A DNA stretch of 64,000 bases from Thalassolituus sp. UBA674 (lineage in GTDB: Bacteria; Pseudomonadota; Gammaproteobacteria; Pseudomonadales; Oceanobacteraceae), in contig DBNK01000037.1 in the NCBI GenBank assembly GCA_002298335.1, positions 61,290-125,289 of the forward strand, written 5' to 3'. The translations under genes and the position numbers were made by a program. Under the pieces are notes generated by a model. The model saw only the letters and a list, made by a program, of their open reading frames with translations, had not been told where the DNA came from and did not search any database. Below, one piece after another: positions 17,457 to 26,132 of the stretch (positions are counted from its first letter, which is position 1; every line of letters starts with the position of its first letter).

Positions 17457-18560
17457 TCATGAAGGGCGGGAACCCTGTTGCTGCATAAAGTCGCTGGGAC
17501 TGATCCCGGTCCAGCCGCGGAAGGCCTTGGCGAAGGCAGACGAATCGGCATACCCCAGCAGGTGGGCCAGCTCAGTGATGGATGTACCGCCACGCTGGAA
17601 ATATTCGCGGGCAAATTTCTCCCGCACAAAGTTCAGTTCCTGCTGATACGAGGTGCCGTCATCCGCCAGTCTGCGGCGCAGGGTGCGGCCGCTCATACCC
17701 AGTTCACGGGCGGCATTTTCCAGCGAGGGGAAGGCGCCATAATAGCGGACCAGCAAACGTCGCAGACGCAGAGGCACCATCCGGATGGCACGGGTAGGAA
17801 TGTTCTCAAACAGGGTTTTTTCCGCCGTCATGGCCATCAGGCGGTTGGCTAATGGCATATCCACGTCGGCCAGAAAGGACGGTCCGGAGAGGGCATTGCG
17901 TCCGGCATCAAAGATCACCGGGCATTTGAAATAGCGGCGGTAAATATGGCCCCAGCCCGGATCCGGATAGTTCAGTTCCAGCCGGTCAGGCATCATGCGT
18001 GGATCGTGGCCGACCAGATCGGCAAAGATGTTGTAGAAACTGACCAGATTCAGCTCAATAAAAAAGTGGGTGTAAGGCGCCAGCGACAGGTTTTCATCAA
18101 TCTGCAGCCAGCCACGCTGACCGTCGATGTGAACACTCAGCTCCAGAGGTGGAAACAGCTCCCGGAAGAACCGCTCCAGCACCCGGCCGCTGTCGAGCAT
18201 GGTCGGCTGGGTCACGACTGCCAGCCCGGCCATACCATGATGGGTCACCGTCATCAGGTTGCCCATCGGCAGCCCGAGGTAGGGCATACCCAGCAGGTCC
18301 ATGGCCTGATCAATCAGCTTCAGCACCTGCCGTGGGGTGACAAAATACCCAGCCACGCCATCTTCACTGACCTGAATACCCGCCCGGCGGTACATCTCGT
18401 ACTGATCCATGTTGAGCACAGCCTGCATTTTCTCATCAGCATCCGCCAGGCGGATTCCCACCCGCTTTATCAGACGGTCAACGTTGTCAGGAATGCTCTT
18501 GCTCATATTCAGATACGTCTGAATATGGCCCAACGGGATGCACTCGGTATCCAGGTCCAT
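17457..18560 (-). CDS. AraC-family transcriptional regulator (Arabinose_bd type)
   Basis: 367 residues. The C-terminal about 100 residues hold a two-HTH AraC domain (AARELGMSGRTLRRRLADDGTS, then SITELAHLLGYADSSAFAKAFRGWTG). The N-terminal about 200 residues match the domain found in OruR/ArgR-like and lipase-associated AraC regulators. The start is uncertain: ATG at 18560 (MDLDTE) gives the best family fit, but the frame is open to ATG 18623. It lies upstream of the lipase gene in the same orientation, 160 bases away, and divergent from coaD. Confidence 0.88.
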   Translation of the reverse strand: MDLDTECIPLGHIQTYLNMSKSIPDNVDRLIKRVGIRLADADEKMQAVLNMDQYEMYRRAGIQVSEDGVAGYFVTPRQVLKLIDQAMDLLGMPYLGLPMGNLMTVTHHGMAGLAVVTQPTMLDSGRVLERFFRELFPPLELSVHIDGQRGWLQIDENLSLAPYTHFFIELNLVSFYNIFADLVGHDPRMMPDRLELNYPDPGWGHIYRRYFKCPVIFDAGRNALSGPSFLADVDMPLANRLMAMTAEKTLFENIPTRAIRMVPLRLRRLLVRYYGAFPSLENAARELGMSGRTLRRRLADDGTSYQQELNFVREKFAREYFQRGGTSITELAHLLGYADSSAFAKAFRGWTGISPSDFMQQQGSRPS

Positions 18561-18746
18561 AATGGCTGTCGCTGCAGATTTTATTGTTATTAGTGACCGC
18601 ATACGCGGCAGTGGCCATAACATACACCCGGCAGAAAGCTGCAGGCAACTTCCCCCCTCCTGTCTCCTTGCGGGGGCCGGACCCCGGTTGCCTCACATCA
18701 CGCCATCCATTACTATTCGCGCTCATGCGCACCCGAGAGCAGACTG

Positions 18747-19226
18747 ATGAATACGGTTGTTTATCCCGGCACTTTTGACCCCATTACCAATGGCCACACC
18801 GACCTGATCGAACGCGCGTCCCGCCTGTTCGACCGTATCATCGTTGCCGTTGCCGCCAGCCCGAAAAAATCACCGCTGCTGGATCTGGAACAACGGGTTG
18901 AACTGGCGCGCCGGGTAACCAGCCATCTGCCCAATGTCGAAGTCGTCGGCTTCAGTATTCTGCTTGCCGATTTCGTCCACCAGCAGAATGCCAACATCAT
19001 TCTGCGTGGTCTGCGTGCGGTCTCCGACTTTGAATACGAGTTCCAGCTCGCCGACATCAACCGGGTACTGGCTCCGACCGTCGAAAGTCTGTTCCTGACC
19101 CCGGCCGAGAAGTACTCCTTCATCTCCTCAACCATTGTCCGGGAAGTGTCCGCCTATGGCGGCGACATCAGCTCGCTGGTACACCCGGAGGTATCCGCTG
19201 CCCTGAAAAAAGCGCACCAGAGCTGA
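18747..19226 (+). CDS. coaD: Phosphopantetheine adenylyltransferase
   Basis: 159 residues. Adds AMP to 4'-phosphopantetheine to give dephospho-CoA, the fourth step of CoA synthesis. Nucleotidyltransferase motifs: PGTFDPITNGH at 7-17 (the T/HxGH ATP site) and ISSTIVREVSAYGGD near 125. The length is normal for CoaD (E. coli 159). It is followed by the ferredoxin gene, the same pairing as in Pseudomonas. Confidence 0.97.
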   Translation: MNTVVYPGTFDPITNGHTDLIERASRLFDRIIVAVAASPKKSPLLDLEQRVELARRVTSHLPNVEVVGFSILLADFVHQQNANIILRGLRAVSDFEYEFQLADINRVLAPTVESLFLTPAEKYSFISSTIVREVSAYGGDISSLVHPEVSAALKKAHQS

Positions 19227-19277
19227 TACTGAACTATTCTGAACTGCTGTACAGCAAGCCCCTGACGGAGGTATGTC

Positions 19278-19535
19278 ATGGCCCTGATTATTACTGATGA
19301 ATGCATCAACTGTGATGTGTGTGAGCCGGAATGTCCGAATGAGGCCATTTCGCCCGGCGAAGAAATCTATGAAATCAATCCGAACAAATGCACCGAGTGT
19401 GTGGGTCACTATGATGAGCCCCAGTGTCAGCTGGTGTGCCCGGTTGACTGCATCCCGCTCGACCCGGATCACGAAGAATCCCGCGAAGAACTCGAAGCCA
19501 AATACGAGAAGCTGACCGGTCGCAGCGTTGGCTGA
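19278..19535 (+). CDS. YfhL-type 2[4Fe-4S] ferredoxin
   Basis: 85 residues. Two cysteine clusters: CINCDVCEPECP (CxxCxxCxxxCP) and CTECVGHYDEPQCQLVCP, in which the second loop has the eight-residue insertion characteristic of the Allochromatium/YfhL ferredoxins. A C-terminal charged helix (SREELEAKYEKL) is also typical. Such proteins have two clusters of very different, low potential; the physiological partner is unknown. GGAGG precedes the ATG. Confidence 0.93.
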   Translation: MALIITDECINCDVCEPECPNEAISPGEEIYEINPNKCTECVGHYDEPQCQLVCPVDCIPLDPDHEESREELEAKYEKLTGRSVG

Positions 19536-19604
19536 ACCGGATCAGTCTGTTCAGCCCGGCCAGTGGCAGATGACTTGCACTGGCTGGTTTGAGACGACAC
19601 ACTG

Positions 19605-19630
19605 AAGCCTCCTGAACGGAGGCTTTTTTT
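19605..19630 (+). terminator. Terminator of the ferredoxin gene that also contains the ggt ribosome site
   Basis: AAGCCTCC (19605-19612), loop TGAAC, GGAGGCTT (19618-19625), then T5 directly abutting the ggt ATG at 19631. The 3' arm contains GGAGG at 19618-19622, eight bases before that ATG, so the ribosome site of ggt is inside the stem. Confidence 0.85.
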
Positions 19631-21325
19631 ATGCGCCAGATCCGCTGGTTGACCCCATTTTTTTTCTCTTTTTTCCTGGTTCTTGCCTGCAGCAAAAGCC
19701 CGGAGCCCCACGCTGAGCAGCCTCAGTACGCCATTGCCAGTGCGCATCCGCTGGCCACACAGGCAGGCATGGAGATTCTCGCCAATGGCGGCAATGCCTT
19801 TGATGCGGCGGTCGCCGTGGCCGCCAGCCTGGGCGTGGTTGAGCCCTACAGTGCCGGACTCGGCGGTGGTGGTTTCTGGCTGCTGTATGAGGCCGGCAGC
19901 AAAGAGTACCGCTTTATTGATGCCCGTGAAAAAGCCCCGGCTGCGGCCCACCGTGATTACTATCTGGATGCCAATGGTGATGTCGACCGCGACCGCGCCA
20001 TCAACGGCCCGACCGCTGCCGGTATACCCGGTCAGCCCGCCGCCTTCGCCTGGATCGCCGAGAAGTACGGCAGACTGCCACTGAGCAGAACCCTGCAGGC
20101 GGCCATTGATCAGGCTGCGGACGGCTTCCCGGTTGATGACCATTACCGCGCCCTGATGGGTTACCGTCTGGACGTGATGCGCCGCTACCCGGAGAGTGCG
20201 TCCATCTTCCTGATGAACAGTCAGATTCCGGAGACCGGCTACAACCTGGTACAGACCGATCTGGCCACGACCCTGAAAGCCCTGGCACGGGATGGCAAAG
20301 CCGGATTTTACGGCGGGCCGGTAGCCACCAAACTGGTCACCGCGGTTCAGGAAGCCGGTGGTGACTGGACGGAGCAGGACCTGAAAGACTACGACGTGGT
20401 CGAGCGTGACCCCATCCGCATTACCCTGGGAGATACCGAATACGTCGGTGCACCGCCGCCATCATCCGGGGGCATCGCCATCGCCCAGATGCTGAAAATG
20501 CTACAGCACTCTGACTGGAAGACCCTGAATGACGCGGATCAGACCCACCTGCTCACCGAAGTCATGCGCCGCGCCTACCGCGACCGTGCCGAGTGGCTCG
20601 GTGACCCGGATTTTGTCGATGTACCTGTCAGCACCCTGCTCAGTGATGAACGTGCTGCCTTCTGGGCCGACAGCATTGATATGAAAACCGCGACCCCGAG
20701 TCTGTCACTGAACGGTCCGGCCAACATTGAGGAAGGTTTTCATACCACTCACCTTTCCGTTGTCGATGCTGAGGGAAACCGGGTGGCGGCGACCCTGAGT
20801 ATTAACCTGCCGTTCGGCTCCGGCTTTACCGCCGCAGGCACCGGTGTACTGCTGAACAACGAGATGGACGACTTCTCAGCCAAACCGGGAGAACCCAACG
20901 CCTACGGTCTGGTGGGCGATGAATCCAACGCCATCGCACCGGGTAAGCGCCCGCTGTCGTCGATGAGTCCGTCCATGCTGGAGTCACCAGACAGCATTGC
21001 TGTGCTGGGCACCCCGGGTGGCAGCCGCATCATCAGCATGGTGTTTCTCGGCACGCTGGAGTACCTGCAGGGCAAACCGGTGGAAGACTGGGTCAGCCGT
21101 CCGCGCTTTCATCACCAGTACCTGCCGGACGTGATCCAGTATGAAACCGGTGCCCTGAGCCCGGAACTCATCACCGAACTGGAAAGCCGCGGTCACGAGT
21201 TCCGCAATGTCGGCCGTGAATATGGCAACATGCAGGCCATTCTGATTGATAAGAAAACCGGCAGACTGACCGCTGCCTCAGACCCCCGGGGTATTGGTGA
21301 GGCCTCAGTGGCACAGGAAAAATAA
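19631..21325 (+). CDS. ggt: Gamma-glutamyltransferase, predicted lipoprotein
   Basis: 564 residues. Transfers or hydrolyses the gamma-glutamyl group of glutathione in the periplasm. A lipobox LVLAC puts the anchoring Cys at 20. Ntn-hydrolase features: IASAHPLATQAGMEIL and NGGNAFDAAVA near the N-terminus, GLGGGGFWLLY, and the autoprocessing site TTHLSVVD with Thr372 as expected nucleophile, then GTPGGSRII-type glycine loop near 460. The proenzyme should cleave before Thr372 into large and small subunits. Its ribosome site lies in a terminator-like hairpin (19605-19630). Confidence 0.94.
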   Translation: MRQIRWLTPFFFSFFLVLACSKSPEPHAEQPQYAIASAHPLATQAGMEILANGGNAFDAAVAVAASLGVVEPYSAGLGGGGFWLLYEAGSKEYRFIDAREKAPAAAHRDYYLDANGDVDRDRAINGPTAAGIPGQPAAFAWIAEKYGRLPLSRTLQAAIDQAADGFPVDDHYRALMGYRLDVMRRYPESASIFLMNSQIPETGYNLVQTDLATTLKALARDGKAGFYGGPVATKLVTAVQEAGGDWTEQDLKDYDVVERDPIRITLGDTEYVGAPPPSSGGIAIAQMLKMLQHSDWKTLNDADQTHLLTEVMRRAYRDRAEWLGDPDFVDVPVSTLLSDERAAFWADSIDMKTATPSLSLNGPANIEEGFHTTHLSVVDAEGNRVAATLSINLPFGSGFTAAGTGVLLNNEMDDFSAKPGEPNAYGLVGDESNAIAPGKRPLSSMSPSMLESPDSIAVLGTPGGSRIISMVFLGTLEYLQGKPVEDWVSRPRFHHQYLPDVIQYETGALSPELITELESRGHEFRNVGREYGNMQAILIDKKTGRLTAASDPRGIGEASVAQEK

Positions 21326-21395
21326 CGTCGTTTAAACCCTGTCCGGTTTAGCTGCGACAAAGACAATAAGAGATCACTGAAACACCGGGGAAGCA

Positions 21396-21917
21396 GTGGA
21401 ACCAGAACAGTTGGAAGCGTGTATCCGCCTGGCGCAGGGCGGAGACCAGAAGGCATTTCATGCCCTCTTCCTGCTGTTCCGTGACCGGGTGTACGCCATC
21501 TGTCTGCGTCTGCTGGGCAACCAGCAGCAGGCCGAAGACGCCACTCAGGAAGCCTTCCTCCGTGTCTGGCAGCAACTGTCGGCCTTCCGCGGTGACAGCC
21601 AGTTCTCCACCTGGCTGCACACCGTCGCGACACGCACGGCCATTGATGTCTGGCGCAAACTCAAACGACATTCAGGTCACGACGACGACAGCGCACTGGA
21701 GCTTATGGCGGCACCGGAGTCAGAGGTGCATCAGCGCGATCTGGATGCAGGTATCGCCCGGTTACCGGATCAGGCCCGCGCCGTGTTCGTGCTGTTCGCC
21801 CTTGAGGGTTACACCCATCAGGAGATCGGCGACCTGCTGAATATTGCCGTCGGCAGCAGTAAATCGCAGTACCACCGTGCCCGGCAGTTATTAAGGAGCT
21901 GGCTGGATGAAGACTGA
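21396..21917 (+). CDS. ECF-type RNA polymerase sigma factor
   Basis: 173 residues. Sigma region 2 at about 20-90 (LFRDRVYAICLRLLGNQQQAEDATQEAFLRV split over the core-binding and -10 helices) and region 4 at about 118-170 (ARLPDQARAVFVLFALEGYTHQEIGDLL, then an HTH with SSKSQYHRARQLLRSWL). The start is GTG at 21396 with GGGGAAG upstream. The reading frame overlaps the next gene, a membrane anti-sigma candidate, by 11 bases. No extra C-terminal domain. Confidence 0.94.
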   Translation: MEPEQLEACIRLAQGGDQKAFHALFLLFRDRVYAICLRLLGNQQQAEDATQEAFLRVWQQLSAFRGDSQFSTWLHTVATRTAIDVWRKLKRHSGHDDDSALELMAAPESEVHQRDLDAGIARLPDQARAVFVLFALEGYTHQEIGDLLNIAVGSSKSQYHRARQLLRSWLDED

Positions 21918-22494
21918 AGAGCAACTTGATGAACTCATCAGCGCCCTGAGTAAAGAGCGCTCACCGCAGCGGGATCTCTGGCCCGGCCTTGAGCAGGCCC
22001 TGCAGAACACACCGCAGCTGAGACCTGAAAACAGCGCTCCGCAGACGGACAAGGTCGTGCCCCTGCGGACACCTCAGCCTGCGCGCGTCAGCTGGGCCCG
22101 GGGCGCCTTTGCCGGAGCCATTGCCGCGTCGCTGCTGATGACCGCCATACTGCTGCCGCAGCTGCATAACGCCAGCGGACCGGTTGCTCCGGCAAGGGTT
22201 GTCGCCAGCGCCTCAGACCCTGAAGACGCCGGTAATTCCTGGCTGACACAGGCGGTCGCCAGCCGGGTTCAGGTGCTGGATGACATGCTGCCACGGCTCA
22301 GTCACATGGAGTTTGTGCCTGAAGGCTTCGGCAACTGGCAGCAGCAGCTGGGTATCTGGATGAGCGCCAGCGAGCAGCTCGAGGATGCCCTGCGGCAACA
22401 ACCGAATAACCGTCAGTTGCAGCGTCAGTATCAGACCCTGCAGCGACAGAATGCCCAATATTTACAACGCCTGCTGATGCTCAGCCAGGCCTGA
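21907..22494 (+). CDS. Putative membrane anti-sigma factor
   Basis: 195 residues. N-terminal cytoplasmic segment 1-62 starting MKTEEQLDELISALSKE, one transmembrane helix at about 66-86, and a periplasmic, Gln-rich helical C-terminal part (LEDALRQQPNNRQLQRQYQTLQRQ). There are no cysteines, so it is not a zinc-binding (HxxxCxxC) anti-sigma. Function is inferred from its topology and its overlap with the sigma gene; the family itself is not recognised. Confidence 0.7.
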   Translation: MKTEEQLDELISALSKERSPQRDLWPGLEQALQNTPQLRPENSAPQTDKVVPLRTPQPARVSWARGAFAGAIAASLLMTAILLPQLHNASGPVAPARVVASASDPEDAGNSWLTQAVASRVQVLDDMLPRLSHMEFVPEGFGNWQQQLGIWMSASEQLEDALRQQPNNRQLQRQYQTLQRQNAQYLQRLLMLSQA

Positions 22495-22510
22495 TTCAGG
22501 AGAATCTGTG

Positions 22511-23476
22511 ATGCATCTTATGAATACCACGCCGCTCACCGGCCTGTTGCTGGCTGCGTTGCTGGCCCCGGCGTCTGCTTGGGCAGAGAAACAGAGCATC
22601 AATGTGACGCGTACTGTCAGCGCTGATGAATCTGTTGAGATTGAAGTGATGCGCGGTGACGTCATTATTGTTGGCGTGAAAAACAAGGTCTTCCATGTTG
22701 AGGGGCAGCTGGACGAAAAAGCCGAAGGCTTTGAACTTGAGTCTTCCGGTGGCCATACCGTCTTCCGCGTCAAAATGCCCCGGCGTGTCAGCTCCGGCTG
22801 GGGCTCATCCGACGAAGGCTCACAGCTGAGCATCGAAGTACCGGAAGGTGCCCATGTGGAATTTGAAGGGGTGAATGCCAATGTCCGGGTGACCGGAATT
22901 GAAGGCGGCACTGAGATCACCACCGTCAACGGTGGCATTGAGGCACGCAAGCTGGCCGGCCCTGTGTCACTCGAGACCGTGAACGGCCGTATCGACAGCC
23001 GCAGCAACAAGGGTTATCTCACCCTGTCGACGGTGAACGGCCGCATTATCGACGAAAGCGATGCCGACAGTCTGGAAATGGAATCCGTCAACGGCTCCGT
23101 CAGCAGCCGCAGCACCAGCCGTGAGATTGAAGTCTCGACCGTCAATGGCCGGGCCCAGCTGACACTGGATGGCACTGAGCGGCTGGAATTCAGCACGGTG
23201 AATGGCGAAATCGAAGTTCTGCTGAGTGGCAGCAAATCGCCTTACATTGAAGGCAGCAGCGTCAGCGGCTCCATCGGCCTGACACTGCCGGACATTACCA
23301 ATGCCCGGGTCAGCATAGAAGCCAGCGCCGGTGGCAGTATCGATAACGGCCTGACCGATGACCCGGTGATGAAGGCCAAATACGGTCCGATGCGCAATCT
23401 GGAATTCATCATGGGCGACGGCAAAGGCCGGATTGATCTGCAGACCGTCTCCGGCGACCTCAGCGTCAAGCGCTGA
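22511..23476 (+). CDS. DUF4097-type exported beta-repeat protein
   Basis: 321 residues. Sec signal with cleavage near AWA-E26. From about residue 137 to the end the sequence is built of about eight short units of roughly 18-22 residues marked by TVNG or SVNG/SVSG turns (first at 138-141, last TVSGDLSVKR), which suggests a right-handed beta-solenoid as in the DUF4097 family. AGGAGA precedes adjacent GTG (22508) and ATG (22511) codons; the ATG has better spacing. Third gene of the sigma/anti-sigma operon, so probably a surface or periplasmic sensor or effector of that system. Exact role unknown. Confidence 0.78.
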   Translation: MHLMNTTPLTGLLLAALLAPASAWAEKQSINVTRTVSADESVEIEVMRGDVIIVGVKNKVFHVEGQLDEKAEGFELESSGGHTVFRVKMPRRVSSGWGSSDEGSQLSIEVPEGAHVEFEGVNANVRVTGIEGGTEITTVNGGIEARKLAGPVSLETVNGRIDSRSNKGYLTLSTVNGRIIDESDADSLEMESVNGSVSSRSTSREIEVSTVNGRAQLTLDGTERLEFSTVNGEIEVLLSGSKSPYIEGSSVSGSIGLTLPDITNARVSIEASAGGSIDNGLTDDPVMKAKYGPMRNLEFIMGDGKGRIDLQTVSGDLSVKR

Positions 23477-23512
23477 GGCCGGTTTCTACCCTTCCGGTCC
23501 TGCCGCCTGACC

Positions 23513-25108
23513 TCAGGCAGCCGGGCCTTCTGCCTTGCGCAGATGAGCCCGCCCGGCGTCACAGATATAGCCCACCGCATGAGACGTGGTGGCCACCGGC
23601 GTATTCACCGCCGACACATAATACCAGTCTGCCTGAACCTGCTGCTGATCGACGGTGAGCAGCACAAAGCCATGCGTCGTCACTTCAGCATAACGCACGT
23701 GCGGCTGAGTCTTCACGATACGCTTCGCGACTTCATCCGCCACGCCTTCCGGGAAGCCCGGTGACGTCACAGAAGGGCAGATAAACTCCACCGCCAGCGC
23801 GCCTTCGCCAGTCTCCGGGTTGTAACTGCGACGGTGATACGGGTCCTGAGCGATTTCCGACACCAGCGAGCTGTGAATATCACCGGTGAGCACCACCACG
23901 TTATCGATGCCGTTATCTTTGATGGTACTCAACAGACGCTGGCGGTTGGCTTCGTAGCCATCCCAGCTGTCGCGCCACGCCGTCAGGGAAATATCATCCT
24001 GTACATAACGGTCGAGGTGCAGACGGTAGCGCTGCGCCATCATCACCTGCTGGCCGAGTACCCGCCAGCGGGCCGTACTGGCCTGCAGACGGTTGTAGAG
24101 CCAGTCTTCCTGTTCAAAGCCCAGCAGGGTGCGGTTTTCATCCTGAGCTTCGCGGAACAGATCAGCGCCGGAGGCCTGTTCATCGCGGCCTTCCATGCGT
24201 GTATCCAGCATCATCAGGTCGAGCAGATCACCGTAACTGAACTGGCGGTAGATACGCCCACCCTGCTGTTCGCGTACCGGCATCCATTCAAAATAGGCCT
24301 GGCGTGCTGCCGCCGCGCGCTCGTACCAGTCACCTTCAGAGCTGTCGTGGTTCTGCGCACCGCCGGGCCAGGCGTTGTTGGCAAATTCGTGGTCGTCCCA
24401 GATGTTGATCATCGGGTGACGCTGATGCAGCGCCTGCAGGTCGTCATCCAGCTTGTACAGCGCATGGCGGCGGCGGTAGTCGTCCAGTGTGGTGATTTCA
24501 TGGGCCGGAGCCAGCGCGCGCGCTTCACGCAGGTCCGCATCGCCGTAATCATCCTGTGCGTATTCATAGATGTAGTCACCCAGATGCAGCACTGCATCCA
24601 GATCATCGCGGCCGGCCAGCTCGCGGTAGACATTGAAATAACCATGCGGGTAACTGGCGCAGGAGACCACGGCAAAGCGGGCACGCGACAGCGGGCCCGT
24701 CGGGGCGGTGCGGGTCTGCCCGGTCGCGGAGGTCTGGCCCAGTGCGGCGAAGCGGTAGAAATACGTCTGCCCCGGCTGTAATCCGGTGACATCGACTTTC
24801 ACGGTGAAGTTACGCTGAGAGGTGGTGAGGAAACTGCCGCTCTGAATCACTGTCGTCAAGGCGGCATCAGTAGCAACCAGCCAGTCAACACTGACCTCAC
24901 TGCCCTGCTCCGGGGTGAACTGGGTCCACAGAATCACGGCGGTATCCGTCGGGTCACCACTGGCAATACCGTAACTGAAATGCCCGGCCGCTGGTAGCTG
25001 AGGTTCCGTCACATCGCCCAGTGGCAGCGCCCGTACCGGGTTCATGGCCGGAATACCTGCGATGCCGGCTCCACCGGTTTTCAGAAATCGACGACGTGAA
25101 AAACTCAT
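23513..25108 (-). CDS. phoD: PhoD-like alkaline phosphatase/phosphodiesterase
   Basis: 531 residues. Twin-arginine signal SRRRFLKTGGAGIAG at the N-terminus; exported folded by TatABC. An N-terminal fibronectin-like PhoD domain (GIASGDPTDTAVILWTQ) is followed by the metallophosphatase domain with SCASYPHG, HLGDYIYEY, WDDHEFANN and VVLTGDIHSS, which carry the Fe/Ca ligands. It should release phosphate from phosphomono- and diesters in the periplasm. Convergent with the DUF4097 gene, 36 bases away. A 9-bp inverted repeat lies 20 bases upstream of the start. Confidence 0.92.
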   Translation of the reverse strand: MSFSRRRFLKTGGAGIAGIPAMNPVRALPLGDVTEPQLPAAGHFSYGIASGDPTDTAVILWTQFTPEQGSEVSVDWLVATDAALTTVIQSGSFLTTSQRNFTVKVDVTGLQPGQTYFYRFAALGQTSATGQTRTAPTGPLSRARFAVVSCASYPHGYFNVYRELAGRDDLDAVLHLGDYIYEYAQDDYGDADLREARALAPAHEITTLDDYRRRHALYKLDDDLQALHQRHPMINIWDDHEFANNAWPGGAQNHDSSEGDWYERAAAARQAYFEWMPVREQQGGRIYRQFSYGDLLDLMMLDTRMEGRDEQASGADLFREAQDENRTLLGFEQEDWLYNRLQASTARWRVLGQQVMMAQRYRLHLDRYVQDDISLTAWRDSWDGYEANRQRLLSTIKDNGIDNVVVLTGDIHSSLVSEIAQDPYHRRSYNPETGEGALAVEFICPSVTSPGFPEGVADEVAKRIVKTQPHVRYAEVTTHGFVLLTVDQQQVQADWYYVSAVNTPVATTSHAVGYICDAGRAHLRKAEGPAA

Positions 25109-25127
25109 GCTAAGGCTCCGGGTAAGA

Positions 25128-25158
25128 AAAGTTCAGCATTGTATGGTGACTGAACTTT
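25128..25158. promoter_or_regulatory. Inverted repeat upstream of phoD
   Basis: AAAGTTCAG (25128-25136) and CTGAACTTT (25150-25158), a perfect 9-bp inverted repeat with a 13-base spacer; the half-site centres are 22 bases (about two helical turns) apart. The remainder of the 25109-25364 gap is otherwise featureless and AT-rich near 25190. The arrangement suits a dimeric regulator of phoD, but it does not match a PhoB box well. Confidence 0.4.
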
Positions 25159-25364
25159 ATGTCATTAGAATGAAGGGGAAACATATCTGAACAATCATAA
25201 ATTATTTCAGACACCCCGCGCCCGGCCTTGCTGCGTCTGACTTCGCAGTTTGTCCGCTTCGTCTGCCGGAGTCACCGGAACCGCATTCCGGCTTGAATTC
25301 CGGCGGTGTCTCTCGCTTAATCGGGCTTCGGCCCATAACCTTTTGTGTACCACCCGATCCGAGT

Positions 25365-26132
25365 ATGGAACCTGCCATCACCGCCAGTTTTGTTCTGAAA
25401 AAAATCATCGGCACCCTGTTGATGCCAGTGCCCCTGACCTTGCTGCTGATGATACTCACCCTGTTCTGGCTGAAACGTGCACCGCGCAAAGCGGCCGTCA
25501 GCCTGGTAGCGGCTGTTCTTCTGCTGGGGTTGAGCTGCTGGCCACCGCTGGCAGACCAGCTCATCCGCTTTCACACCGGACACTATGCGGCCTTCGACCT
25601 CAGTCAGCCGGTGGATGCCGTGGTGATTCTCGGCAGTGCCAGTTTTGAGGCCCCTGAAGGCAGTCCGGCACACATGCAGCTGGGGGCCTCTGCACTGCAC
25701 CGGTTACTGGAGGGCCTCGCCATTCTTCAGGCCAATCCGCAGGCCACCCTGCTGGTTTCCGGTTACGGCGGGCTGGAAGGTTACCGGCCCCATGCGCTGC
25801 GCTTGCGGGACGCCGCCATTGATCTGGGCGTTGACCCCGGGCGCATACACATCTTTGAGACCCCCGTGGATACAGAGGATGAAGCACGCCAGATGACGCC
25901 GTATCTGCAAGGCAAACGTTTTGCGCTCGTCACAGGAGAAACCCACCTGCGCCGGGCCCTGCGTTTCTTTGAGCAGCAGGGGCTGACACCGCTGGCGGCC
26001 CCGGCTGTGATACGCGGAGATTCTGTGGCAGACTGGCGCCCCGGTTCAGGGGCGTTGGAGAACACAGAACGCGCCATTTACGAATGGCTTGGGCTGATAT
26101 GGCAGAACATCAAAGGAGTTTTCAGCAGGTGA
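25365..26132 (+). CDS. elyC: ElyC/YdcF-family (DUF218) envelope protein
   Basis: 255 residues. Two N-terminal membrane helices (FVLKKIIGTLLMPVPLTLLLMI region and about 45-62), then a DUF218 domain: DAVVILGSA, ASALHRLLEGLAIL, LLVSGYGG, DTEDEARQM, FALVTGETHLRRALRFFEQQGL. The order and length (E. coli ElyC 259) match ElyC, which affects peptidoglycan synthesis through undecaprenyl phosphate supply. Start at ATG 25365; an upstream extension is not supported. The stop overlaps the next gene by four bases (GTGA). Confidence 0.82.
   Translation: MEPAITASFVLKKIIGTLLMPVPLTLLLMILTLFWLKRAPRKAAVSLVAAVLLLGLSCWPPLADQLIRFHTGHYAAFDLSQPVDAVVILGSASFEAPEGSPAHMQLGASALHRLLEGLAILQANPQATLLVSGYGGLEGYRPHALRLRDAAIDLGVDPGRIHIFETPVDTEDEARQMTPYLQGKRFALVTGETHLRRALRFFEQQGLTPLAAPAVIRGDSVADWRPGSGALENTERAIYEWLGLIWQNIKGVFSR

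Noticed and set aside
23834..24781. 315-codon plus-strand frame
   Set aside because: Antisense to phoD; composition is that of a reverse-complement shadow.
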